Positions 49,025 through 58,810 are shown, numbered from the stretch's first letter. The stretch: 64,000 nucleotides of DNA from Pseudomonas sp. LD120 (GCF_009861525.1 NZ_WVHL01000003.1:620001-684000); one strand, 5' to 3'. Numbers and translations: made by a program. Notes: generated from the sequence alone by a model not told the origin.

Positions 49025-49063
49025 AGCCCTGTAGCGTGGTTCCGCGCGCCGTGCAGGGGCTTC
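49023..49063 (+). other. hairpin between kdpD and kdpE
   Basis: GAAGCCCTG (49023-49031) pairs with CAGGGGCTTC (49054-49063), one bulged base, starting inside the kdpD stop codon. No T run follows. It may reduce read-through or shape translation of kdpE. Confidence 0.45.
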
Positions 49064-49120
49064 GGATCCTCGGCGGCCTTGCGTTACTCTGTCGCCTCTT
49101 ATTTGTCTTGAACTGAATCC

Positions 49121-49816
49121 ATGAGCCAGACCACGACCATCCTGGTCATCGACGACGAGCCGCAGATCCGCAAATTCCTGCGTATCAGCTTGGCGTCTCA
49201 AGGATACAAAGTGATTGAAGCCGGTACCGGTGCCGATGGCCTCGCTCAGGCGGCGCTGAACAAGCCGGACTTGTTGGTGCTCGATCTGGGGTTGCCCGAC
49301 CTGGATGGCCAGCAGGTCTTGCGCGAGTTTCGCGAGTGGTCGGCGGTGCCGGTACTGGTGCTCTCGGTACGTGCCAGCGAAGTACAGAAGGTCGAAGCCC
49401 TGGACGGTGGTGCCAACGATTACGTGACCAAGCCCTTCGGCATCCAGGAGTTTCTGGCACGCATCCGCGCTCTGTTGCGCCAGGTGCCGGCGGGAGAGGC
49501 GCTTGGGGCGGTATTACAAATCGGACCGTTGACGGTTGATCTGGCATACCGTCGGGTGCGGCTGGAGGGCGCCGAAGTGGCCCTGACGCGCAAGGAATAC
49601 GCGGTGCTGGCGCAGTTGGCGCGTCATCCCGGGCGAGTGATCACTCAGCAGCAATTGCTCAAGGATATCTGGGGGCCGACCCACATCGAGGACAGTCACT
49701 ACCTGCGCATCGTGGTCGGGCATCTGCGCCAGAAGCTGGACGACGATCCGACCCAGCCGCGCTTCATCGTCACTGAGGCGGGCGTTGGTTACCGGTTACT
49801 GGCAGCCGACTCCTGA
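49121..49816 (+). CDS. kdpE: response regulator KdpE
   Basis: 231 residues. OmpR-type: receiver domain with ILVIDDEPQIRKFL, the phosphorylated Asp in LLVLDLGLPDLDG, VPVLVLSVRASEVQKVEALDGGANDYVTKPF, then a winged helix (VALTRKEYAVLAQLARHPGRVITQQQLLKDIWG and YLRIVVGHLRQKLDDDP). Receives phosphate from KdpD and turns on kdpFABC. It converges on the patatin-like gene 25 bp further on. Confidence 0.95.
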   Translation: MSQTTTILVIDDEPQIRKFLRISLASQGYKVIEAGTGADGLAQAALNKPDLLVLDLGLPDLDGQQVLREFREWSAVPVLVLSVRASEVQKVEALDGGANDYVTKPFGIQEFLARIRALLRQVPAGEALGAVLQIGPLTVDLAYRRVRLEGAEVALTRKEYAVLAQLARHPGRVITQQQLLKDIWGPTHIEDSHYLRIVVGHLRQKLDDDPTQPRFIVTEAGVGYRLLAADS

Positions 49817-49841
49817 GTCGTGCCGCTCAGGTTTTCAGGGC

Positions 49842-50879
49842 TCATAGCTGGTCCTGTTCGTAGCGATCCAGGGTGTCGCTGGCGATTTCCCGGCCCAGGG
49901 CGATCAGCTCCGGCGCCTTGTAAAACTCGAAAAAGCGGCACACACGCTTGGGGACGTTGATCAATACGTCCGGCGGGTAGCCGGCGATCTTGTACTGGGC
50001 CAGGGAGGTTTGCATCACCTCGAAGCTCTGGTTCACCAGGTCCAGCAGCGAAGCCGGGCCGACGTTGTCGATGATGAACGAGCCGCTGGCGGACTTGGGG
50101 GCGCCTTCGGCTTCGGGCGCGGCGGCCGGCTGCTGGGATTCCGGCTCGGGGCCTTCGCTCCAGGGATTGAGATCGGCCGCTGCGCTCCTGAAGGCTTCCT
50201 GTTCGAGCAGCAGCAACTGTTCAGCCTGTCTGCGCCGGAACGGCAAGTGCGAACCCAGGGAGTTGATCAGGCTGTCGAAGCGGCTTTTGAAGGCCGGCGG
50301 ACGCTGGATGACCGGCAACTGATAGTGGCGCTGGTTGGTCGAGTTGAGGTTGACCGCGATGATCAGGTCGCAATGGCTCGAAACCACCGGAACGATCGGC
50401 AATGGGTTGAGCAGGCCACCGTCCACCAGCATCCGTTTACCCTGCATCACCGGGGTGAACAGGCTGGGGATGGCCGCCGACGCGCGCATGGCCTGATGCA
50501 GACAGCCCTCCTGAAACCAGATCTCTTGCTGATTGGTCAGGTCGGTGGCAACTGCCGTGTAGGGGATGCGCAAGTCTTCGATATTGATGTCACCGACGAT
50601 CTTGCGGATCTGGCCGAAGACTTTTTCGCCGCGAATCGCCCCCAGGCGGAAACTCACGTCCACCAAGCGCAGAACGTCGAGGTAATCCAGGCTTTCGATC
50701 CATTCACGGTACTGCGCGAGCTTGCCCGCTGCGTAGATGCCACCCACTACCGCTCCCATCGAACAGCCGGCGATGCAGGCGATGTCATACCCGCGTCTTT
50801 CGATCTCTTCGATGACTCCGATATGGGCATATCCACGAGCGCCTCCTGAGCCCAGGACCAGCGCGACACGTTTGTTCAT
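49842..50879 (-). CDS. patatin-like phospholipase (RssA/YchK type)
   Basis: 345 residues from the ATG ending at 50879, with an AAGGGA ribosome site; the longer frame adds six codons. The opening MNKRVALVLGSGGARGYAHIGV holds the oxyanion loop. The nucleophile Ser is in IAGCSMGAVVGGIYAAG (GxSxG), and the Asp of the catalytic pair is in RMLVDGGLLNPLPI. An extra C-terminal region with a Pro/Glu-rich stretch (EGPEPESQQPAAAPEAEG) is specific to relatives in Pseudomonas. Cytoplasmic or membrane-bound lipid hydrolase; substrate not known. Confidence 0.88.
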   Translation of the reverse strand: MNKRVALVLGSGGARGYAHIGVIEEIERRGYDIACIAGCSMGAVVGGIYAAGKLAQYREWIESLDYLDVLRLVDVSFRLGAIRGEKVFGQIRKIVGDINIEDLRIPYTAVATDLTNQQEIWFQEGCLHQAMRASAAIPSLFTPVMQGKRMLVDGGLLNPLPIVPVVSSHCDLIIAVNLNSTNQRHYQLPVIQRPPAFKSRFDSLINSLGSHLPFRRRQAEQLLLLEQEAFRSAAADLNPWSEGPEPESQQPAAAPEAEGAPKSASGSFIIDNVGPASLLDLVNQSFEVMQTSLAQYKIAGYPPDVLINVPKRVCRFFEFYKAPELIALGREIASDTLDRYEQDQL

Positions 50880-51102
50880 GATTAATCCCTTCGGCAAACA
50901 GGCTGCAACAATGCACCTATAGCGCCCCGGGGTTCAATTGCTGATGCACGCCAAGATTGGCCTGGTGGTTTTTTTCTAGGGCGTAGCAGGTCGCGCAGCT
51001 ATGCTCCGGCGAGTGTATTTGGCTCGGGGCGAGTCTGGCACTTTTTCCTCCCGCCACCGTCTTAACCTGTACGACTGTTTCCCAATTCCTGAGGTGTCAT
51101 TG

Positions 51103-51381
51103 ATGAAAGCCTGGATCTGCTTGCCCCTGATTGCATTGGTACTGACCGGTTGCGCAGGCAAGACTGCCTATCGCGACAGCTGCGGTAATCAACTGGATGC
51201 CGCTTGGCATGAACTGGACTTGGCCAAGGCCGAGGGGTTTGCCGGTACCGTGAGTTATTCCAAAGCCTTGTCGTTGCTGACGGGCGCCAAGACCCAACAA
51301 CAATTCGAAGCGTTCGAAGGCTGCACCAGAAAAGCCGAGAAAGCCCGTTTCTACATTCGCGAGTCGCGCGCCGGGCGCTGA
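51103..51381 (+). CDS. small lipoprotein, unknown function
   Basis: 92 residues from the ATG at 51103. MKAWICLPLIALVLTGCAGK is a lipoprotein signal with lipobox LTGC, so it should be lipid-anchored. The mature part is alpha-helical and contains AWHELDLAKAEGFAGTVSYSKALSLL and two further Cys (SCGN, EGCTRK) that may pair. The long frame from 51001 upstream is not supported by a ribosome site. I recognise no named family. Confidence 0.8.
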   Translation: MKAWICLPLIALVLTGCAGKTAYRDSCGNQLDAAWHELDLAKAEGFAGTVSYSKALSLLTGAKTQQQFEAFEGCTRKAEKARFYIRESRAGR

Positions 51382-51430
51382 TCCGCGACAGCCGCTACGC
51401 TGAACCAGCAACCCTCGTCGTGGGCCTGAC

Positions 51431-51449
51431 CGACATTGGCGCAATGTCG
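51431..51449. promoter_or_regulatory. 19-bp palindrome upstream of the CHAD gene
   Basis: CGACATTG-GCG-CAATGTCG: two perfect 8-bp arms. No T run follows on either strand, so an operator site or a short RNA hairpin is as likely as a terminator. It lies between the lipoprotein gene and the CHAD gene. Confidence 0.45.
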
Positions 51450-51524
51450 ATCGCAGTCCTGCGGCGCGATTCTTGAGTCGGATAAGCCGGATCTGTGCTT
51501 GTAAGTCATGTTGGGGAATCTGTG

Positions 51525-52292
51525 ATGTCTGTATTGGTTGATCGATTGGTGGCTCAGATCCTGAGCCTGGACGTCAGCTTGCTGGCCTGTCAGGCGCGCT
51601 TGGCGGCGGCCACCGATGCCGAGGCCCTGCATGATTTGCGTATCACGGTACGACGCTTGCGCAGCCTGCTGCGTCCACTGCGCACGTTGCCCGGGGTCGA
51701 GCAATTGGAAGCTGCGGCCAGCGCGGTGGGCCAGTTGACGACGCCGATGCGTGACCGTGAGGTGCTGGCGGCTTATCTGCATCAGCACGGCATGCACGCT
51801 GCCGCCGATCGTCGCACCGCTCAACTGGTCGATGAGTATGCGGCGGTTGCCAGCGGAGCGCAGCTGGCGCAGTTGTTTCTGGTGCTGGATGCGTTTCCTC
51901 GATTCTTGCGGGCTTCCGAGCGCCAGGGTTTGCTTCGCGGTTTGCGCGGGCGGATTGAAAAGCGCTTGTCCAAGCAATGGACGATTTTGGCGCAGGCATT
52001 GCAGGACCCTGCCCATGATCGTCATCGCCTTCGTCTGCTGATCAAGCGCGTGCGTTACGGAGCGGATGCTTACCCCGAGTTGGGCCATTTGCCCGCCCCG
52101 GCCATGAAACGCCTCAAGGCAGCCCAGGCAGCTTTGGGGGATTGGCATGACTGCTGGCAATGGCTGGCTCAGGCTGAACAGCAATCGGATCTGCTGCCTT
52201 GTGTCGCAGGTTGGCGTAGAACCATGGTCAAGTCGCAGGCTCGTGCCGATCAGGTACTGGCTAAATTACACCGCGATTGTTTCCAGCGTTGA
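51525..52292 (+). CDS. CHAD domain protein
   Basis: 255 residues from the ATG at 51525; the longer frame from 51495 lacks support. All-helical CHAD domain with the HxxR-type basic helix ALHDLRITVRRLRSLLRPLR and its repeat HRHRLRLLIKRVRYGADAYPEL, plus ALGDWHDCWQWL. CHAD proteins bind polyphosphate through these basic residues and may sit on polyphosphate granules. No phosphatase partner (CYTH) is fused or next to it. Confidence 0.85.
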   Translation: MSVLVDRLVAQILSLDVSLLACQARLAAATDAEALHDLRITVRRLRSLLRPLRTLPGVEQLEAAASAVGQLTTPMRDREVLAAYLHQHGMHAAADRRTAQLVDEYAAVASGAQLAQLFLVLDAFPRFLRASERQGLLRGLRGRIEKRLSKQWTILAQALQDPAHDRHRLRLLIKRVRYGADAYPELGHLPAPAMKRLKAAQAALGDWHDCWQWLAQAEQQSDLLPCVAGWRRTMVKSQARADQVLAKLHRDCFQR

Positions 52293-52400
52293 TCGGCGCG
52301 CTACGGCTTATCTGTCCGCGTCTTTGGCTGGAATAGTTGCTGTATGGGGCTATGCCGCTGGTTAACATCCCCAGTCTAATTTTTGCCTGCCGAGGTTTTC

Positions 52401-53198
52401 ATGCGTTTCTACGATTTGCTCGAAGCCGTTCGCGGCCAGCCCCAAGCGCTGACCATTCCGGCAGAGTGGGCTCAGGGCCGCGCCACCTTTGGTGGCTTGG
52501 TGGTTGCCCTGCAGTATGAAGCGATGCGAGCCAAGGTCCCGGGTGAGCGCGTGGTACGTTCTTTGGCGATCACCTTTGTCGGTCCGGTGGCGCCCGATGT
52601 GCCGGTCAGTTTTGAAGTCGACGTACTGCGCGAGGGCAAGGCTGTCAGTCAGGTGCTGGGGCGGGTGATGCAGCAAGGCCAGGTGGTGACCTTGGTGCAG
52701 GGCAGCTTTGGTGCTTCCCGTGAGTCTGCCGTGAGCGTCAGCGCTGAACCGGCGCCGCCGATGCGGCATTGGGACGAATGCCAGGAGCTGCCCTACATCA
52801 AGGGGATAACGCCAGAGTTCATGCGCCACCTGTCGATGCGCTGGAGCATCGGTGGCTTGCCATTCACGGGCAGCCGTTCTCGGGACATGGGCGGCTGGGT
52901 GCGTTTGCGCGGGGATGTCAAAGAGGAGCCGCTCACCGAGTCGCATATTCTGGCGCTGGTGGATGCATGGCCACCGGCTCTGCTGCCGCTATTGAGCAAG
53001 CCTGCAGCCGGCAGCACCCTGACCTGGACCATCGAGTTCGTCCAGCCGTTGCTGGAACTGAGCACTCTGGACTGGTGTAAATACCGCGTGGAGATCGAGC
53101 ATGCCCGTGATGGTTATGGGCACGCCGCTGCGGCGTTGTGGAGTGCCGAAGGGCAATTGATTGCCCTGAGCCGGCAGACGGTGACTGTTTTCGGTTGA
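52401..53198 (+). CDS. acyl-CoA thioesterase family protein (double hotdog fold)
   Basis: 265 residues from the ATG at 52401 (MRFYDLLEAVRGQPQALTIP). The first hotdog half has WAQGRATFGGLVVALQYEAM, VRSLAITFVGPVAPDVPVSF and GRVMQQGQVVTLVQGSFG; the second has the HILALVDAWPPALLP and LTWTIEFVQP region. Hydrolyses acyl-CoA of unknown chain length. It lies about 100 bp after the CHAD gene on the same strand. A short GC hairpin (53225-53246) follows the stop. Confidence 0.82.
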   Translation: MRFYDLLEAVRGQPQALTIPAEWAQGRATFGGLVVALQYEAMRAKVPGERVVRSLAITFVGPVAPDVPVSFEVDVLREGKAVSQVLGRVMQQGQVVTLVQGSFGASRESAVSVSAEPAPPMRHWDECQELPYIKGITPEFMRHLSMRWSIGGLPFTGSRSRDMGGWVRLRGDVKEEPLTESHILALVDAWPPALLPLLSKPAAGSTLTWTIEFVQPLLELSTLDWCKYRVEIEHARDGYGHAAAALWSAEGQLIALSRQTVTVFG

Positions 53199-53273
53199 GC
53201 CCTCCGGGCCTGCGAGGTTTTTACGCCGCAGGCACTGCGAAGCGGCTTTATGCCTACTGAGTGGCCCGGCAAT

Positions 53274-53507
53274 TCATGCCTTTAAGCTGTTCCTTTGGCG
53301 TTGCAAGCCCAGCGCTGCAAAGACGCCGACCACACCGATCGCTACACTTGCGACACTTGAGGAAAACACCCCCGAAGCGATCAGCAGAAAACCGACAATG
53401 AACAGTGGCACGGCGATCAGGTGCTCGACCAGGTTGCTCGGATGCTGTTGGCTTTGCGGCTCGACGCGCCATTGCCAGGCTGGGAAGTTGGGGTGACGTT
53501 TGCCCAT
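53274..53507 (-). CDS. small two-helix membrane protein
   Basis: 77 residues: MGKRHPNFPAWQWRVEPQSQ, then HPSNLVEHLIAVPLFIVGFL and a second hydrophobic run, VFSSSVASVAIGVVGVFAAL. Close homologues occur in Pseudomonas under varied names, some plainly wrong (such as terminase). HPSNLVEHLIAVPLF recalls the Mpo1/DUF962 motif, but that is not certain. The start at 53507 lies 9 bases after a GAGG; a longer start at 53516 is less well spaced. Confidence 0.7.
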   Translation of the reverse strand: MGKRHPNFPAWQWRVEPQSQQHPSNLVEHLIAVPLFIVGFLLIASGVFSSSVASVAIGVVGVFAALGLQRQRNSLKA

Positions 53508-53581
53508 GATGATCATCCTCAGTTCTTGGAAATTCGTGGACCAAGAATAGGGCGCGGTCGGTCTGACGGCGAATCAAGCTT

Positions 53582-53641
53582 GGCTATCGGGCTGATAGCC
53601 AGCAGACGGGGTTCAAGGTACGGCGGCGAGGCCGCCCCGTC
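53582..53641 (-). terminator. two hairpins after the chemoreceptor gene
   Basis: First, GGCGGC-GAG-GCCGCC at 53622-53636, right after the stop codon of the chemoreceptor gene, with a competing longer pairing GACGGGG / CCCCGTC (53605, 53635). Then GGCTATC / GATAGCC (53582-53600), a perfect 7-bp stem. No T run on the minus strand, so termination strength is doubtful. Confidence 0.5.
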
Positions 53642-55121
53642 ACAGTTTCAACTGACCGATGGCTTTGCTCAGTTCGCCGGCCAAGGTCGCTAGTTCACTG
53701 CTGGTGGTGGCAGAGGCCACGGTCTGTTGCACAGTGTTTTCGGTGACATCGCGGATGCTCACCACGGCCCGATTCATTTCTTCCGCCACTTGGCTCTGTT
53801 GTTCTGCCGCGACGGCGATCTGAGTGTTGCTTTCGCGCATCTGCGCCACGGCACCGGTGATCTCCGCCAGTGCAGCCCCGGCTTCCTGGGCCTGCTGTAC
53901 GCAGTCGTCGGCCTTGAACGAGCTTTCCTGCATGAAGTCAACGGCGTCGCGGGTGCCTGCTTGCAAGGCTGACACCATGCTGGTGATTTCATCGGTGGAG
54001 CTCTGTACACGCTTGGCCAGGTTGCGCACTTCGTCGGCCACCACGGCAAAACCGCGACCCATTTCACCTGCTCGTGCAGCTTCGATAGCCGCGTTGAGTG
54101 CCAGCAGGTTGGTCTGTTCAGCGATGCTGTGGATCACATTGACCACACCGTTGATCTTCTGGCTGTCCTCGGCGAGTTTCTGGATCATCTCGGCGGTCTG
54201 CTGCACGCCGTTGGAGAGTCCGGCGATGGATTTTTGCACCCGTCCAACCACTTCATGACCGGAGCCGGCCAGGGTGTCGGCGGTTTGCGAAAGATCCCGG
54301 GTCGCCCCGGCGTGTTGCGCGATGTGAAACACGGTGGCGGACATTTCATTGATGGCCGTAGCCGCCTGATCGGTCTCGCTCTGTTGGCCCAGCATGCCGT
54401 GGCGCACATCATTCATGCTCGAGGCCAGGCGTGCAGCGCCTTGATCCAGCTGTCGGGCGGTGTTGGCCACGGTGTTGACCACCCGTTGATACCCGGCCTG
54501 CATGGCGTTGAAGGCGCTGGCCATCTGGCCCACCTCATCCTTGCAGGACAGTGGTACGCGAGCAGACAGGTCGCCGGTCTTTTCCACATGCAACATCACG
54601 TCTTTGAGGGTGTTGAGTTGGCTGAGCAGAAAGCGAATCAGCAACTGCGAGGCGCAGAGCATGGCGAACATCAGGATGAACACGGCCACCGCATAGTTGG
54701 TGAAACGGTCGCTGAAGACCTGGGCTAGGCTCGGAGCGTGGGCCAGGACCGCGACCTGCTGGCCGTCGGCGCGATGGACGACTTCGGCGCCCAGCAACGG
54801 ATTGTCGCCGAACAGCGGCATAGGATTGATCTCAATCCAACCGCTGGCACCGCTTAGCTCAGGCAAGGCCTGTTCGTTAAGGCTGGGTGTCTGGCCCTGG
54901 GAGAAATACAGCAGGTTTTCAGCCTGCGGCAGGGCTTGTCCGGTGGGCCAGGCGCTGAGTAAATGAGCCTGGCTCTGGGCGGCTGCCTGTGAGGCTTGGC
55001 TGCGAGCCTGTTGCTCCAGTTGCACCGCGTACAGCACCAATAACAGGGTGGTAACGAAGGCGACGGCATTGACCGCCCAGAATTTGTATTTCAACGAGAT
55101 GTTGCTAAGCCAGGCACCCAT
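53640..55121 (-). CDS. methyl-accepting chemotaxis protein
   Basis: 493 residues from the ATG ending at 55121 ([20 protein letters not shown]). A first membrane helix at about 15-35, a small periplasmic part of about 120 residues, a second helix at about 155-180, HAMP ([29 protein letters not shown]), and a long signalling coiled coil with the conserved tip [39 protein letters not shown]. The ligand is unknown. It lies 85 bp downstream of tatD on the same strand. Confidence 0.9.
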   Translation of the reverse strand: MGAWLSNISLKYKFWAVNAVAFVTTLLLVLYAVQLEQQARSQASQAAAQSQAHLLSAWPTGQALPQAENLLYFSQGQTPSLNEQALPELSGASGWIEINPMPLFGDNPLLGAEVVHRADGQQVAVLAHAPSLAQVFSDRFTNYAVAVFILMFAMLCASQLLIRFLLSQLNTLKDVMLHVEKTGDLSARVPLSCKDEVGQMASAFNAMQAGYQRVVNTVANTARQLDQGAARLASSMNDVRHGMLGQQSETDQAATAINEMSATVFHIAQHAGATRDLSQTADTLAGSGHEVVGRVQKSIAGLSNGVQQTAEMIQKLAEDSQKINGVVNVIHSIAEQTNLLALNAAIEAARAGEMGRGFAVVADEVRNLAKRVQSSTDEITSMVSALQAGTRDAVDFMQESSFKADDCVQQAQEAGAALAEITGAVAQMRESNTQIAVAAEQQSQVAEEMNRAVVSIRDVTENTVQQTVASATTSSELATLAGELSKAIGQLKL

Positions 55122-55206
55122 AGAAGGTCTTCTCTGATTGAGCGAAACAATATTGGCAAGGTGCCAGTATTGTGCCGCCATGCGCTCAGAAAAATCTTGA
55201 TATGGG

Positions 55207-56013
55207 TCAAGCAATTTCTGGCAGGTGGAAAAATGCTCTGGAGCAGGCGGTACTGTGGCTTGCCAGGTCTTCCGGGGTTTCTTCGCGATGCAGTGCCACT
55301 TCCCTCAAGACTTCGGGCAGATAGGCTGGTTCATTGCGACCGTTTTTCGGTTTCGGCCGCAGGCTGCGTGGCAGCAGATAAGGGGCATCACTTTCCAGCA
55401 TCAGGCGTCCCCGAGGAATGTTGCGTACCAGCGGGTGCAGATGCGTGCCCCGGCGCTCGTCACAGATCCAGCCGGTGATGCCGATGTGCAAATCCAGATC
55501 GAGGTAGCTGAACAGCGCTCGTTGATCTGCGGTGAAGCAATGCACCACCGCTGCCGGCAAGCGGTCACGAAAGTCGCGCAGGATCTCTAGCAGGCGTTGG
55601 TTGGCATCGCGCTCGTGGAGAAACACGGGCAGTTGCAGTTCCGCAGCCAAGGCCAAGTGTTCTTCCAGGACTTTTTCCTGTTGTGGGCGTGGGGAGAAGT
55701 CCCGATTGAAATCCAGACCACATTCGCCTACCGCACGTATCCGGGGCTCGCTGAACAACGCGCGCAAACGTCGCGAGCTGTCGGCGTTCCAGTCACTGGC
55801 CGCGTGCGGATGCAGCCCGGCAGTGGCGAACAAACGTTGTCCATCCGGGTCCAGTTGCTGGCAGAGCTCCAGGGCTTGTTCGCTGCCTTCGACGCTGGTT
55901 CCGGTCAGGATCAATTGGCAGACACCCGCTGCATAAGCACGATCGAGAACGGCTTGGTGTTTGTCGGCAAAAGAGGGATTGGTCAGGTTGACGCCGATAT
56001 CGATGAGTTGCAT
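55207..56013 (-). CDS. tatD: TatD family metal-dependent hydrolase
   Basis: 268 residues, TIM barrel. [20 protein letters not shown] opens as in E. coli TatD. Metal and catalytic residues are in [60 protein letters not shown] and [17 protein letters not shown]. coli TatD is a 3'-5' exonuclease on DNA/RNA with a role in DNA repair; it is not a Tat export component. Among its paralogues (YcfH, YjjV) the GVNLTNPSF opening favours TatD itself. Confidence 0.9.
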   Translation of the reverse strand: MQLIDIGVNLTNPSFADKHQAVLDRAYAAGVCQLILTGTSVEGSEQALELCQQLDPDGQRLFATAGLHPHAASDWNADSSRRLRALFSEPRIRAVGECGLDFNRDFSPRPQQEKVLEEHLALAAELQLPVFLHERDANQRLLEILRDFRDRLPAAVVHCFTADQRALFSYLDLDLHIGITGWICDERRGTHLHPLVRNIPRGRLMLESDAPYLLPRSLRPKPKNGRNEPAYLPEVLREVALHREETPEDLASHSTACSRAFFHLPEIA

Positions 56014-56249
56014 GGTGCTGTCTCCGCTTGCGGCCGGAAAGCATATCAGAGCTGTAGATTTATAAGAAAAACCAAGAACTACAGCGTGTTAGCGCTGTCT
56101 GCTGCTGCCGGACGAGCGTTACGTGCGTTTTTTTACCCTCATTGCGTTTGTCTTTCACACCCTGCCAGCGCTCAAGGCGCGCTGTTTCTGTCGCTCAATT
56201 CTTCATGAAAACGCCGAAGGGTTGAACAGCATTGCTTTGCGGAGAACGG

Positions 56250-57671
56250 ATGACCCGACCCTCGATATTGTTTGTCCTGTGCCTGTCATTGCTCCTGCCG
56301 CTGCCGGCAGAGGCACGATTGGCCGGGCCGCCGGAAACCTTGCTTTCAGGCAAGGTGCGCGATCTGGCAGAGATCCGCGACAGTCGAGTGCTGCGGGTCC
56401 TGGTCAATCAAAGCCGCAACAGTTCCGGTGAAGTCCAGGGCCAGGCCATTGGTGTCGCGTACCACCGCTTGCGCTCGTTCGAGCAGTACCTCAATGGGCG
56501 TGCCCGTGATGGCCAGGAAATCAGCCTCAAGATCATTCCTAAAGCCAAAGACCAACTACTGGGGGCCTTGCAACGTGGCGAGGGCGACCTCGTGGCGCCC
56601 GGCGAATTGCTGGAGGTTCAGCCCAGGCAGGCGGTCAGATCCAGCGATCCGATTGTCAGCAATGTTCCGTTGCGGCTAGTGGGGATCAAGGGTGAACGCC
56701 GCTACACGCGGATTGAGCAGTTGTCGGGCAAGACCTTGACCCTGGCCACAGGCAGCGTCGCGGGGGAGACGGTGAGCCAGATCAATCAGAAGTTGGCGTT
56801 GCGCAAGCTGGCGCCGATCAAGATCGAGTGGGTCGATCCTAGCCTGGCGGTGGAGGACGTACTGGAAATGGTTCAGGGCGGGATATTTCATCTGACCATT
56901 GTCGAACAACCCATAGCGGAGCGCTGGAGCAAGATCTTGCCCAAGTTGCGTTTGCACAAGCAACTGAAGCTCGGCGAGCCAGGTGAGGAACATTGGTTCG
57001 TCCGACGCGATGCGTCGATGTTGCAGGCCAGTATCGATCGATTCCTTAAAGGCTATAAACCGGCGGCAGACCAGGATGTAGCCTTTCTGCGTATTTATCG
57101 GCGCCAGTACCGCGTGCACTATCCGCTGGCTCGGGCCGACCGCCAGCGTCTGGAGAAGTTACGCCCGGTGTTGCAGAAGCACGCGAAAGAGCAAGGCATG
57201 GACTGGCTGAACCTGGCAGCACTGGCGTTCAAAGAGTCGGCCTTGCAGCCCCGTGCGAAGAGCGTCAGCGGCCCCACTGGGTTGATGCAGATCACACCTT
57301 CCGCCGCCCGGCGGGTTGGGGTGAACAATATTCAATCCCTGGACGGCAATGTGCGGGCTGGAGCCAGGTATTTGGCATTGATTCGTCGCAAGTTCTTCGG
57401 TAGCCCCAAGCTCAATGAGCGTGAGCGCATGGCGTTCGTCCTGGCTGCCTACAACATGGGGCCTGAACGGGTTCAGGGGATGCGCAGCGAGGCGCGGCGC
57501 CGTGGCCTGAATCCCGATCAGTGGTTCTTTCAGGTGGAGCGTATTGCCATGGAGCAGGTGGGCATGGGGGCGGTCAGCTATGTTAATAGCGTTAATAAGT
57601 ACTATCTGGCCTTTGATCGTGAGCGAGACTCTCTGGAGCCTCGGGAGCGAAAAGTAGTGCTTGGCAAGTAA
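56250..57671 (+). CDS. MltF-like membrane-bound lytic transglycosylase
   Basis: 473 residues. A signal peptide (MTRPSILFVLCLSLLLPLPAEA), then a periplasmic solute-binding-like domain (residues about 45-270: RVLRVLVNQSRNSSGE, TRIEQLSGKTLTLATGSVAGETV), then an SLT goose-type lysozyme domain with the catalytic Glu in AALAFKESALQPRAKSVSGPTGLMQITPSAARRVG and the AAYNMGPERVQGM segment. Cleaves peptidoglycan glycan chains. Standard MltF lies elsewhere in Pseudomonas, so this is probably a paralogue. Start at 56250 follows TGCGGAGAACGG; the TTG at 56232 is less likely. Confidence 0.87.
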   Translation: MTRPSILFVLCLSLLLPLPAEARLAGPPETLLSGKVRDLAEIRDSRVLRVLVNQSRNSSGEVQGQAIGVAYHRLRSFEQYLNGRARDGQEISLKIIPKAKDQLLGALQRGEGDLVAPGELLEVQPRQAVRSSDPIVSNVPLRLVGIKGERRYTRIEQLSGKTLTLATGSVAGETVSQINQKLALRKLAPIKIEWVDPSLAVEDVLEMVQGGIFHLTIVEQPIAERWSKILPKLRLHKQLKLGEPGEEHWFVRRDASMLQASIDRFLKGYKPAADQDVAFLRIYRRQYRVHYPLARADRQRLEKLRPVLQKHAKEQGMDWLNLAALAFKESALQPRAKSVSGPTGLMQITPSAARRVGVNNIQSLDGNVRAGARYLALIRRKFFGSPKLNERERMAFVLAAYNMGPERVQGMRSEARRRGLNPDQWFFQVERIAMEQVGMGAVSYVNSVNKYYLAFDRERDSLEPRERKVVLGK

Positions 57672-57772
57672 TCGAAAAAGTTGATTGTTATATCGAATTT
57701 ATTCGGCTTTTAACATGATAAAAATTGATTAGTATGGCGCCAACTTCCCCACTTTGCACAGGACTACACAGC

Positions 57773-58207
57773 ATGAGCACACTGATCAAAAACCTGTTTG
57801 AGACTCGGGCAGGCTATGGCTTGACCGTATTACGGATACTCGTTGGCATCATCTTTGCTGCTCACGGTTCGCAGAAGCTTTTTGGTTGGTTCGGTGGCGG
57901 TGGCTTAGCAGGAACGGCCCAGTGGATGGAAAGTATCGGTTTGGCGCCTGGCTATTTGATGGCGTTGCTGGCTGGTGGTACCGAGTTCTTTGCCGGGTTG
58001 GCGTTGATCATTGGCCTGTTGGCACGTCCGGCTGCACTGGGGCTGACATTCACTTTGTTGGTTGCGATCTTCTCTGTGCACATCAGCAATGGCTTGTTCA
58101 TGGCCAATAACGGTTATGAGTTCGCCCTGGCATTGCTCGGCGGCAGCATCGCCGTGCTGCTTGAGGGGGCTGGCAAGTGGTCACTGGACAGGATGATCGC
58201 CAAGTAA
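57773..58207 (+). CDS. DoxX family membrane protein
   Basis: 144 residues, four membrane helices: GYGLTVLRILVGIIFAAHGS, PGYLMALLAGGTEFFAGLAL, RPAALGLTFTLLVAIFSVHI and GYEFALALLGGSIAVLLEGA. The N-terminal QKLFGWFGGGGLAGTAQWMESIG is the DoxX signature. Function uncertain; relatives take part in redox or thiosulfate metabolism. ATG at 57773 (MSTLIKNLFETRAG), and a rho-independent terminator follows. Confidence 0.88.
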   Translation: MSTLIKNLFETRAGYGLTVLRILVGIIFAAHGSQKLFGWFGGGGLAGTAQWMESIGLAPGYLMALLAGGTEFFAGLALIIGLLARPAALGLTFTLLVAIFSVHISNGLFMANNGYEFALALLGGSIAVLLEGAGKWSLDRMIAK

Positions 58208-58263
58208 TTCCACCCGACCTGGTTGTTCCCGAAGGCTCTGGATCAACCGCGATGAAGATTGAC

Positions 58264-58288
58264 AAGGCCTGCCAATGCAGGCCTTTTT
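58264..58288 (+). terminator. rho-independent terminator of the DoxX gene
   Basis: AAGGCCTGC, loop CAAT, GCAGGCCTT, then TTT: a 9-bp perfect stem with five T in a row at its end. Confidence 0.9.
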
Positions 58289-58493
58289 CGTTGTCGCTGA
58301 ATCTTGACACCAACCTGCCGGCTTCTCTAGGATGCTGCCCCATGCGCCGATTTAAACAGCTACTTGCGGGGCGCCAAGTGAATCGAAAGATCACTGATAG
58401 AAGCTATAGTCTGGCTTCGAAATACCGCTAAAGCGCTGGTTCGGTGTTGCCTCTCACCTGCCCGGCAGAAACTTGAGGCAGAGACACGATACG

Positions 58494-58802
58494 ATGAATG
58501 CACCACGCCCCCTTGTACGTCTTGCGCCTATCACGGCGAGTCTTTTCCAGCGCAACCCGAAAATCCTTCTTGGCGGCAAACACCAACCTACGTTGCTGCG
58601 TTATCTCGACGGCTGGCCACGACGTTCTGCCGGTCCCGCGGCGTTTCTGATTCAATTTATCGAAGAGGGTGAGTCCCTGGCCCGTTTTGCCAGTGACAGC
58701 TTTGATCTGGCAGTTATTCCGGCCCCTAGCGCAAGGGATGCAGCAGAGGTGATCAAGCAACTGACGCGTGTTGCCCGGCAAGGATTGATTATTCGCCGCT
58801 AG
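58494..58802 (+). CDS. hypothetical protein, 102 residues
   Basis: I do not recognise this family. From the ATG at 58494: MNAPRPLVRLAPITASLFQR, then NPKILLGGKHQPTLLRYLDG and a C-terminal half, SDSFDLAVIPAPSARDAAEVIKQLTRVARQGLIIRR, which resembles in pattern the late part of a Rossmann-fold methyltransferase, too short to be a full enzyme. No signal peptide or membrane helix. It converges on the response regulator gene, with a structured stretch of 140 bp between. Codon use looks ordinary for this genome, so I think it is real. Confidence 0.6.
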   Translation: MNAPRPLVRLAPITASLFQRNPKILLGGKHQPTLLRYLDGWPRRSAGPAAFLIQFIEEGESLARFASDSFDLAVIPAPSARDAAEVIKQLTRVARQGLIIRR

Positions 58803-58810
58803 TTGCGCTT

